From positions 21,600,501 to 21,664,500 of the forward strand of contig NC_056540.1 in the NCBI RefSeq assembly GCF_910596095.1: 64,000 nucleotides of DNA, read 5' to 3'. A program made the position numbers and the translations under genes. The notes beneath the pieces were generated by a model. It was not told the DNA's origin and searched no databases. It was given only the letters and a program-made list of their open reading frames with translations. Below, one piece after another: positions 40,322 to 64,000 of this stretch (the stretch's first letter is position 1; the number at the start of each line of letters is the position of its first letter). Source of the DNA: Thunnus maccoyii. Taxonomy: Eukaryota; Chordata; Actinopteri; Scombriformes; Scombridae.

Positions 40322-42429
40322 GCAGATTTCTACTTGTGGCATATTAAGTGTGGTGAGGAGACGGGCCTGCGAGGCTCAGAGCGGCGCTATGTCGCCTCAG
40401 GGCCACGTGCAGCTCAAGCAGGACTGCGTTTTCCCCGGTCTCAGAGGCAGAGATGTGATTGAGGAGCCTCTTAGTGCCTGAATGTGACCCTCTTTAGTTT
40501 CATTTGTTAGGAAAGGTAACAGTAACCTTTGGAAAGAGTTTGGCTGTAGGGCACATTAGGTGAAGCCAAAGCTTTCTTGGACCATGAAAACTCAATAAGT
40601 GACCTTATTTCAGTATTTTTTTTCTCAGATGTTAAGTGTCGTACGCGCTGCAAACATTCGCTTTTACAGTTGTCGTCTGCATTTAGCTTTCTACTCACTC
40701 AACACATCCACATTGCCAAGCTCATCAGCATAGTTTCTACACTGTCTAGAACTAGATTTTTGTTTTGCTGTTTTCAGTTTGACGTGTACACATGGAAATG
40801 ACATCTTACTCTGCCTGGGGAGCTAGACAATCCAAATATATGTGTATTAAAACTTTTCATGGTCTATAACTCACAAATAGTTGTCGTCTTATAGGCACAA
40901 CTGTTATGCGTACTGAATGACAGAGTCTGTGCTTACCTGTTTTGGGATCATGTGTTCTTTTCCTTCATCCATTCAGTGACTTAAGAAGAAATAAGCCATT
41001 TCTGACTAGACTGCCATGTGACAGCCGTGCCTGCATGCAGACTTCAGTTGGAGTGATCGACTTGTGGCCTTCCTATCCCCCCCCCCTTTTTCTAATCTGA
41101 GACTCCCCTTAAACATGAATCTGTGATGCACTAAACTGAATCTAGCATGAAGACATATCACTTCTGATGATGCTGACAGTTGACTGGAAATAAAAGAGGT
41201 CTTTGTTAAAGTGAACCTGTCTGTCTTCCCTCATTGATGAACTATTTTAATCCTAAAATACAAGAAAACTCAGTAAAGATGAGGTTTCAAGTCAGGGTTT
41301 CTTTTTTTGCACCATTTCCAGTTTTGTCTTTTCTCTCTTTCATCTATTAGTTACAGTGGATATGAGTCATGAACAGCTGTGTCCAAGAATGGCTTTATTT
41401 TTCTGTTGGGATTTGCTTCTTGGTCCCTAGTGACCCCCCCATCCCCAATGTGCTTGTAGCTTTCCACCTCAAAGTTTCCCTGTAGTCCAGTGTAACCAGT
41501 ACTCCTATGCTGGAAAAATTCTTTAATTCTGTTAGTTTAGTTATAAGGACTATGCATAATATGAAAACTTTTTCTTTTTTAACACAGCATATAACTACAA
41601 AATTAGCCTATAACAGAGGACCTGCCTCAGTTGATCTTGTCCTTTAGAGGTGCAAATTCCCTAAAAATATGCAAAAAATAACAATTTCCAAAACCAACTG
41701 ACATGTAGTGAACCTGGGGGCTTTGGGGCCCTGAGACAGTTTATTTTTTATTTAATTTAATAAATAGTTGTATTTATCGATCCAAGAACATTTCAACACC
41801 AACATACAGGCATAAAACATACAAGAAATAATCCAAGCAGCAGCAATCTAAAACAAAAATATAACAAAGTAAAAAGAAAACAAATGTAAATAAATTAAAA
41901 GTTTATGTGTACAAAATGCACCACCCTCTCTGTAAAATGTGTGAGAAATTACCTGTTAAATACCTGCAAATGACATGATAGTATTTCTACTTTTAATTAA
42001 GTAAAAGATCTGAATACTTCTTCCACCACCGGTAAAATACAAAGAAAAAGATTTATTTTTAAACTTCATGTAGAACAATACAATATATGTACAATTTCTG
42101 GCAGGAATATTGATTATATATTCCTCCAAAAAAATAGAAGCAGATTCAAAACAACAGCAAGGCTACAGTGGCAATATACAACAATAGATACACAAATAAA
42201 TAAAAATAAGTTAAGTACATGTACATAATAAAAATAAATATACTTAAATAAATATAGGCAAAATATCTTTTTTGTATTGACTGGTGCGTTTCAGCTAATA
42301 TTAGTAAAAAAAAAAAAGAAAATAATTCTTAAACTCATTTATCGTCAAGACCCCCACGTTGTGTCGCTGTCTACAGACTGCGTGGTCTGTTTCCTGGGCG
42401 CTGATTGGATAAAACCCTCTTCGTCACTT
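40322..42429. other. upf3b 3' UTR and AT-rich gap before rpl39
   Basis: The 3' UTR runs to about 41215. The rest, to the rpl39 promoter, is AT-rich with homopolymer runs. No gene is recognised; RNF113A, which is near here in human, is absent. Confidence 0.6.
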
Positions 42430-42445
42430 CCTTCTTTCTCTTCTA
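42429..42445 (+). promoter_or_regulatory. rpl39: Possible 5' TOP start of rpl39
   Basis: The run 'ccttctttctcttct' lies about 35-50 bp before the ATG. Ribosomal protein mRNAs normally begin with C in such a pyrimidine tract, which puts their translation under mTOR control. The exact start is inferred. Confidence 0.55.
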
Positions 42446-42479
42446 CCACCGCCATAGTGGTGAAAGGACTGTGGACAAA

Positions 42480-45799
<3,320 letters not shown>

Positions 45800-46558
45800 A
45801 CGTGAGGGTCCGTGGATCCCCCAGCATCCCTCCATCCCAACATCTCCCAGGACCTCCAGCTGCTGGGGCCTGACCACCGGGGAGGGAGCCATGTTATCTG
45901 GAGCAGCAGTTGTTTTGTACAGATACTCTGGTTATGCTCATGTTTGACAATAAAAGATCTGTGATCAAACTGAAAACGTGCCTGTATGGCTTTCTTCTTC
46001 TTTTTATCCCCCACAAGTGTAGCTAAACAGTCCATTTTACAGACTGAGTGCTTTTTCCACAGCAAACCAAACATCACAAGCTGCCACAGCTCAGCAGAAA
46101 GAAGCACACTGATGGGTTTTCAGTCTCCAACCACATAGCAAACACTTCTGAATCCCCGTCTCATGGAATATTGTGGTTATTTGTAGTTAGCTTGAAGGTC
46201 TGGCTTTGTTGATTTGGGCCAAACACAACACTGGTATTCAAGAAAAGCTAAAGCAGTAAGAAACACAAACTAAGAATTGTTTACTTAAACAGCTAAAACT
46301 GGAAAAATAGTTGCCATGTCAGCAGTTACTAATATTTGAGTTGACACAAGTAGAACTGTGTCAGTCAGAAAAATGCAAAGATCATGTGGAGTAAGTGTTT
46401 TTATTAGATTCAGTGAAAGTTATCACAAAATAAAAACTTACTCAGGTGCCCTTTTTATATTCCAGAAATTCTTGGAAAGCAGTATTGATACAGAATGTGT
46501 TATCCTGGTGAATTAAATGTCAAATACAGCACATAATTGAAGGCGTCTGTCATTAAAG
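45800..46558. other. Convergent 3' ends of rpl39 and sowahd
   Basis: Contains the rpl39 3' UTR with AATAAA at 45949 and the sowahd 3' UTR. A minus-strand AATAAA-type signal (TTTATT at 46400-46405) would end sowahd. No other gene is visible. Confidence 0.6.
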
Positions 46559-47545
46559 TCACCTTTTGTTTCCTAGAAATGAAAACGAGGATAGCAGCTT
46601 CCTTAAAGGCCCCATTCTCCAGCTGCCCCCCCTGTTAGTCCTGTGAAAGAAGTCCACTTCATCTGTCTCCCCGTGATCGACCTCATCACTGGGGGTCAAG
46701 TTCATAGCCGTGGCGCAGTTGTTGTTGACGTTTTTATTGACGTTTTGCTGCGCGCACCCGCCACTGTGTTCATCATCCCAGGTCCCCAACAGCTCCTTCA
46801 TCTCCGGAGGGGCGTCTCCCCTCAGATACTGCCAGGCTCTCTTCCCGTTGTAGTCCATGGCATCCACATTGGCACTGAAAGCTCCGACCAGCAGTTTAAT
46901 GACCATGTAGTGGCTGTGCATGCAGGCGACGTGCAGCGGGGTGAACCCGCCGCTGCCCCGCACGTTCACATTCACGGGGATCCCCGCGTTTTGCGCGTAA
47001 CGCAAAAGTTTCACCAGAGTCTCATCCTGTCCCCTTTTGGCTAACCAGTGGAGCACAGAATAACCGCTGATGAAATCCTTCCTGGTTAACAGATGGGGGT
47101 CTTCAGAGATAAACTCCAGTATGGTTTCATAGTTTCCCTCCACCGCAGAAATCATCCACGCGTGCTCCATCGGATACAAAGCCCAGTTTACGTCCTGCTC
47201 CGAGGACGCGCTGGAGGTCTGGGAGGTCAACACAGTGCTGAACCCGCTGTGAGATGAGTTACTCAGAAGCAGCTCTTTCAGGTATTTTTTACGCATAGCC
47301 GGTGTGAGCGACCCTCTCTCCGATGCGTCTCTCTGGAGGAGGAGAGTGCCCGGTGCGGAGCTGTCAGACACTTCTTGTTGTCTCTGCAGCCTCGACCTAC
47401 GCTGGAAAGCGCTGGGCATGACTTGCATGCCATACCTCGAGAGTCGCTCCACAACGGTGGTCTGTCTGGATGACCTTCTGATGTGGGCGTCAGTGTCGCT
47501 GACAGCTGGTTCATTTCCAGCATCATCCGATCCGCTCTCATGCAT
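46559..47545 (-). CDS. sowahd: Sosondowah ankyrin repeat protein D
   Basis: A single-exon frame of 328 aa; human SOWAHD is about 315 aa and also intronless. The N-terminal third is Ser/Arg-rich and of low complexity, with LTPAMRKKYLKELLLSN at about 80-96, a block kept in SOWAH proteins. Residues 124-242 carry ankyrin repeats: YPMEHAWMISAVEGNYETIL, GYSVLHWLAKRGQDETLVKL, GFTPLHVACMHSHYMVIKLL and VDAMDYNGKRAWQYL. The TPLH and SVLHW signatures are clear. The tail is acidic, then basic. The molecular role is unknown in vertebrates; ankyrin repeats suggest protein binding. Position between rpl39 and septin6 matches human Xq24. Confidence 0.93.
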   Translation of the reverse strand: MHESGSDDAGNEPAVSDTDAHIRRSSRQTTVVERLSRYGMQVMPSAFQRRSRLQRQQEVSDSSAPGTLLLQRDASERGSLTPAMRKKYLKELLLSNSSHSGFSTVLTSQTSSASSEQDVNWALYPMEHAWMISAVEGNYETILEFISEDPHLLTRKDFISGYSVLHWLAKRGQDETLVKLLRYAQNAGIPVNVNVRGSGGFTPLHVACMHSHYMVIKLLVGAFSANVDAMDYNGKRAWQYLRGDAPPEMKELLGTWDDEHSGGCAQQNVNKNVNNNCATAMNLTPSDEVDHGETDEVDFFHRTNRGGSWRMGPLRKLLSSFSFLGNKR

Positions 47546-48326
47546 GCTGCACGCAAGGCTACTTCCTTTTATTTGGACAACACCCCGAAGATATCAGTGT
47601 CAAATTAGATACTGGGAACGGTTTCTATCCACTGCGTCGGACTCATTCTCTGTGTAAAAGGGAGGGGGGAGTTTATTTTTACCGTTTGTATGAGTAAATA
47701 AACATTTCAGATATGCGTAAACATGTCATTTTAAACAAGCGTCTTAAGGACAAACAGATCAAGTTCCTCTTTTTGCAGGCATGTTGAAACACTGTCAATT
47801 TATCCCTTAATCTCATAACCCCTTAAATACCAAAAATATGTTTTGCTCTGTCTCCTGTGTATCAGACTGCTGACCACGCCAATCTTACTCACCTGTTCAA
47901 GAGCGTCCAAACCGCAGACAGACTCACGTATAATAAAAGCGCTCAGTGACTCTCACAGTTTTCACCATTAACCGTGTCATTCTCTGTGAAACGTTATCGT
48001 CCAGCTGGTAACGACTGTGATCGTTATTTTAAGGATATATGTCAAATTCTGAGCTACAAATTTAAGCTGGGATTCTCTTTCCCTTTTCAAGAGGAACTGA
48101 GACAAAGTTCATTCTAATCTCAGGCAAAACCAATAGCGAGAAAACCCTCCCATGTGACCACTGATGGACTTCAAAGCAGGAAGTAATAGTCTGTAATGCT
48201 GTCACAGCCTGTCACTGAGCTATGGACTGGGGCAATGCAAATACAACATAGCAAGGGTAATTAAAAGACACTTTATTTCAGTAAAAAAACAAAAACAAAC
48301 AAAAAAAAAACAACATTCTTTCATTT
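47546..48326. promoter_or_regulatory. sowahd upstream region and pttg1 3' end
   Basis: On the right side the minus-strand AATAAA at 48277-48272 lies about 50 bp after the pttg1 stop. On the left is the sowahd 5' UTR. A TATA-like block ('cgtataataaaagcg', about 47927) reads on the plus strand and has no known gene, so it may be chance. Confidence 0.45.
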
Positions 48327-50138
48327 TCAGTCAGTAATAGATTCTGGAGGAAGTTCAACGGTCAGCTCGTCGAGTGTTTGAAGAAAGGCATCCAGCTCCG
48401 AGCAGTAACCTGGAAAGAGATTCAGCAGGTTAATGATACTTTTAGTTAATGATACCTGCAGTGAACCAGTACCTCATACTTAAAGGCTTCAGTCATCGCC
48501 GTCTAGCAACTGTAGATACTTTCATTTTATTTGCCAGGACTTTGAGACACGGTGAAGTTGAATGAAATTAACTTAAAATCATGTTGACAGCGTGTGATTT
48601 AATTTCATCTGAGCAAAGTAGTTTCAATTAAACTGGTCTGTTCATTGTTTCACAGAGAAAATGTGCAACACTTAACACACATGAGGCTCTGGGAAATTGT
48701 GAAGGCCATTTTATATACTATACAGTTAATTGGGAAAAAAAAAAAATAGAGTAATAAATGATGAAAATGATTTAGTTGCAGCCCTAAATGAAAACTTTAC
48801 AGCAGTAAACAGTAATTATACAGCATCATTCAGCAACTAAGAACGTGTTTCTGGGAAGACAAACTCCAGTCGTGAGCAACACACTGTTCACCTCCATTAT
48901 TCTGAGGCGACAGCAAAAATCTCAGACATCTCTTAAAAACGCAAATAAAAACCCCACAACTCTCAGCAAGGCTAGATAATACTGGGAGGTAATTAAATAA
49001 CTAAAAGTAACCATTTAAGATCGACGTATTTGTGTACATTAACTGACTTACTTCATCCAAACAGTAATGTGTAAATGAAGGTTTAATAGGGATTTTATAC
49101 CTGAATTTCTTGGCATCTTTACAGGTGACATGTTTGGGAGCGGCTTAAACATTTCCAGGTCCTCCTCACAAGGAGGGGGAGCCTGTGGGAAACAAGCCAG
49201 TCCAGGCAGAGCAAAGCCACTGAGAGGAATCAAATCTTCAGGTATGCTGTACTTCTCAAACTCTGGGAAGAAGAGAAGAATAACCCCTTATGTTTAGAGA
49301 TGTTTAGAGTGAACCATCTCCAGAAGGAATGCAGCAGCTTCATGTGCGATTGAGACTTGTGATTCGCATGTGCAAGCTTCGATGTAACAAAGATCAGTCT
49401 TGAGGGTATAAACTATGAGTTGTCTCAAGGAGGAACAGCTACTGTGATGCTGCAGTGAGAATTAACACAGGAAATTACTTCAGTTGTTGCTTGATGTTGT
49501 ACCGGACATGTGGTTGGACAAGTGTAAAACTGTATTAAAAAAAGACCCTTAAGTTAAACTGGTGTGAAGTGTTACCAGTAAAAAGATGTTTGTTACCTAG
49601 TGGGTCATAAGGAATGAACTTCTCAATTTCTGGATATTCCTCCACTTTGTTCTGAGCAGCATGTTTGACTTTGGTTTCCTGAGAGGAACACAGTGTTGTA
49701 TCAGTACATGTATAGTTGAGGTATACAGCAGAATATTCAAATAGGTTGACATCACTTTTCTATCGTCATTGTACACGCATGTTTTATCCCAACCTGTGGC
49801 TTTACGAGTTTCTTCTCTTGTACATTGATGGCAGGGGTTGAGATTTTTTTGTTGACTGTCCCCAAAGCCTTACGACCAGATGGCAGAGGAGTCTTTAAGG
49901 TTTTGGCAGTCATTGGAGATTTCAAGAGTTTCTCTGGTGGGGGAAAAAAAAAGGTTAAAAATGTATGATTTCAAATACAAGTTTCCCTGCAGACCTATAT
50001 TACTACTAGAGGGGGGAAAAGCTGCACTGAGCACAGTTAGAATTTCATACCTGGTGCAGACTGAAGTCGCTGTCGCATCTTGAGTGTTGGTGCATGAAGA
50101 CATGCATTTTCCCGCTCTGCAAAGATTATGTTGGCCAT
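48327..50138 (-). CDS. pttg1: Securin (pituitary tumor-transforming protein 1)
   Basis: Five coding exons on the minus strand: 50051-50138 (ATG), 49794-49933, 49597-49678, 49101-49262 and 48327-48409 (stop TGA). They join in frame to 184 aa; human securin has 202. Residues 50-57, RKALGTVN, are the destruction box recognised by the anaphase-promoting complex. EYPEIEKFIPYDPLEFEKYS (90-109) is the separase-binding segment and is well kept. SPVKMP near 153 resembles the human SPPSPVKMP block with its SH3-type prolines. Securin holds separase inactive until anaphase and is then degraded. The position of the human KEN box reads ERENACL, with REN instead of KEN. A 5' UTR acceptor lies just upstream (exon from 50143), and a noncoding exon 1 ends at 51568. 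It is head to head with septin6. Confidence 0.94.
48410..49100. other. pttg1 last intron
   Basis: Includes a short remnant of the 'gctgcaac' repeat near 48758-48787 ('atttagttgcagccct'). Nothing else. Confidence 0.55.
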
Positions 50139-50143
50139 TGTAT

Positions 50144-51568
50144 CTGAAAATGCATCATAACAATCCATCAACATGGAAGAGACCTTTATGTGGTCGACAT
50201 TTTGGCACATTATAGTAAGAAAAGCACATGCATAAATGCATTAAGGTTTATAGCTGCAACCATTTTATAATTAATGCATTAACACAATAGTTTTGGCCCT
50301 AAATGTTTAAGCGTGAAAATGTCTTCCAAGTGCCTTGACCTTGGAAATAGTCATCTAACAATCTTAACTCAGGATTTCTTAGTTTGTTTTTTCAAGCTTC
50401 AACTGCATCTTATATCCTCAGAAGGTTTGAGTTTGCACTTGGGCTGAAACAAGTTACCATTTTCATTAATAGTTAAAAATGCCTGTTGAAATTTCCTACA
50501 GCCCAAAGTGAGGACTTCATGTGTGTTGTTATGTCTTGTTATATCCCACCAACAGTCCAAAGACATTCACTGTTTCATCTTGTGTGACAAAGAAAAGCAT
50601 CAAATCCTCACATTTGAAAAGATGGAACCAGCAGCTGCAAAAATGATATGATTATTCGATTATCAAAATAATTGCTGATTAATATTCTGTCATTTGACTA
50701 AATCGACTAATTGCTGCACCTTTAGCTTGTTCAGTTGTACTCTCTGGATAAGGCTGTAAGAGGGCTTAAAGTTAAGAATATATTGTGTCAAATCATTGAT
50801 GTACACGTGTAATCAATTAATGTTACCATTAGTAATAGCCTGCCCATGCAAGTCAAATATGTGCCATGAATAAAAAGTTTATACAAACATGATCTCAATC
50901 AAAAGCATTTTGTTGCAGCCTTTATTCATTCACTTAGCTAATGCCTTCATAAAAATCACAGCCAATATATTCAGACCACAGGTAAAGCCTGAAGTTTTGT
51001 GCTGTCCCACCTCATAAAAGACAAATACAGTAAGTGCCGAGTATTTTTCTGAAAAACAGTCTTTTTCTGTGACTCAGATCATGTGTAATGAACACCAAGC
51101 TTACAAGACAAGGGTGCAATTTGATAGTCTTATCAAGCCTCAGCCTGAGCACTGAAACTAACAGCCAATGTGTTGCAGTGTTGCAGCACTTAGGTTAGTA
51201 CCTTCGTTAATTTAGTTATATTTAACAAATGAATGACAACTGTTGTCTCTTTGCATTTAATACGAGTTAGTTAGCTTTTTGTTTTGTCGTGGAAACGAGG
51301 GAAAGTAACGTTGCACAAAACCACTTTGATTTTCGCAAGACATAACGTTCGTACAGTTAACGTCAGCTGAGTTTCGGGTTAAAATCGTGGATGTGTTGGA
51401 AGGTGGTTAAAATTAACGTTAGCTAACCGTAATCATAAGCTAGTAGCTAACTTATTAGCGTTAAAATTCAACACGTCTGTCACTCATTTTCGTTATTTCA
51501 TTAAACTTTACAGTATTGGCTGAGACTGCTGTGAACTGTAACATTAATACACCGGTGTTAACGTTACC
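50144..51568. other. pttg1 5' UTR intron
   Basis: Between the noncoding exon (ending CTCAG at 51568, donor GTAACG) and the ATG exon. It contains a 'gctgcaac' repeat at 50436-50725 and otherwise AT-rich DNA. Confidence 0.55.
50436..50725 (+). repeat. 'gctgcaac' dispersed repeat
   Basis: Diverged copy: starts 'ttgggctgaaacaagttacc', holds 'agtccaaagacattcactgt' and ends 'aatcgactaattgctgcacc'. Confidence 0.7.
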
Positions 51569-52353
51569 TGAGCTGTGCTGTGCTTAAAAACTCCGTTGGC
51601 TGCACCTCTCTCTCAGACCAAAAAGGTTGTTTTGATATAAACGGTGACGTCTAGCGTCCGCGGCTCCTTTTTAAATTCACTGCCTTCATCCTATTGGTCG
51701 CTGTAGCACACGTGACTTGAATGGACGTTGCCATAAAAAATACGTTGCCATTTTATTTATATCAATACCACATAATAACCATAACCTCATCGTTTCAGTA
51801 CATACAGTCTAAAACATAGGTAAATAATAATTACGACACCATCTATTTAGGAAACTAGCCCCCGCTGTTAATCTATGAGGACCATAGCCAGCCTTACTTC
51901 CTACTCTGTTCAAACCAAACACCTCACATGTGTTTATACTTAATGATTTGAGTCATATTAATTTAAGATACTTGTGAGTTGTCCGACAGCTAACGTTAGA
52001 TTAGGCCGAGTTTTGCCAATACAATAATATCGTCTGTTTGTAACGTTCATTCACTGCGGTTCACTGCCATTCTAACTGGACAAATCCATATTTACACATT
52101 GTAGGGGTGATCTGTGGGTAGTGCTAATTTTTTAAATATAAAAACCACGCAGAAAAATACTAAATACGGACCGATTCGAATCCGGCGTAATTTACATTTG
52201 TCTTTAATGAACAGCTTTACATATGAGTGAAGTTACCTACTAAATAATACCTAAATTAGCCCGTTGAGCAGTGGTACATTCCTAGTAGGCCATCTTTCGG
52301 TGTAACAGTGCAGTTTCAGCAGAGGGCTCGTCCTCCAGCTAACGGCTACTACG
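51569..52353. promoter_or_regulatory. Bidirectional promoter of pttg1 and septin6
   Basis: The two 5' exons face away from each other across about 0.8 kb. For pttg1 the minus strand has a CCAAT box (51697-51693) and, about 18 bp closer to the gene, TTTAAA (51675-51670). CCAAT boxes with a nearby CHR-like element are typical for genes active in G2/M, which fits securin. A palindromic E-box CACGTG lies at 51709-51714. These are consensus matches only. Confidence 0.45.

Positions 52354-64000
<11,647 letters not shown>

Noticed and set aside
40110-40481. Frame with a poly-Glu run overlapping the last upf3b exon
   Set aside because: It is the GGA repeat read in the wrong frame. The glycine frame continues the conserved EJC-binding motif and ends at a stop.

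Overview
This window is nuclear DNA from a teleost fish, most likely a percomorph (perch-like). Its genes are split by GT-AG introns, its proteins match vertebrate families closely, and its gaps hold AT-rich DNA, microsatellites and short interspersed repeats of a kind common in percomorph genomes. Names rest on remembered family sequences, because no search could be run.

The gene order matches human Xq24. From left to right: atp1b4 (minus, 5' end only), tmem255a (plus), zbtb33/Kaiso (minus), nkap (plus), ndufa1 (minus), upf3b (plus), rpl39 (plus), sowahd (minus), pttg1/securin (minus) and septin6 (plus, nearly complete at the right edge). Compared with the human block as I remember it, RNF113A and AKAP14 are absent and securin is extra. 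I rebuilt every exon chain by hand from splice sites and reading phase. Each chain closes in frame, at 320 aa (tmem255a), 624 aa (zbtb33), 403 aa (nkap), 70 aa (ndufa1), 475 aa (upf3b), 51 aa (rpl39), 328 aa (sowahd), 184 aa (pttg1) and at least 426 aa (septin6).

Region by region: 0-2 kb holds the first two coding exons of atp1b4. 4-8.6 kb is a repeat-rich gap with two small DNA-transposon-like elements and an old, broken Ty3/Gypsy-type LTR retrotransposon. 9.5-19.4 kb is tmem255a. 22.4-26 kb is zbtb33 with a noncoding first exon. 26-28 kb is a cluster of short repeats. 28.4-32.1 kb is nkap. 33.2-41.2 kb holds the divergent pair ndufa1/upf3b. 42.4-46 kb is rpl39. 46.4-47.6 kb is sowahd. 48.3-63.8 kb holds the divergent pair pttg1/septin6.

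The best hidden feature is a box H/ACA snoRNA inside intron 2 of rpl39. It has two hairpins, an H box and an ACA box, and its 5' pocket is complementary on both sides to the rRNA around U69 of 5.8S rRNA. It is therefore the fish SNORA69 (U69), in the same host gene as in human.

The genes do not form one pathway. Most are housekeeping or cell-cycle genes: respiratory complex I, ribosome, nonsense-mediated decay, pre-mRNA and transcription factors, securin and septin. They stay together as an old syntenic block. I saw no undescribed multi-gene system. The oddities are an 18-glycine run beside the EJC-binding motif of Upf3b, a pair of inverted repeats in an nkap intron, a 630-bp foldback element, and securin placed head to head with septin6.
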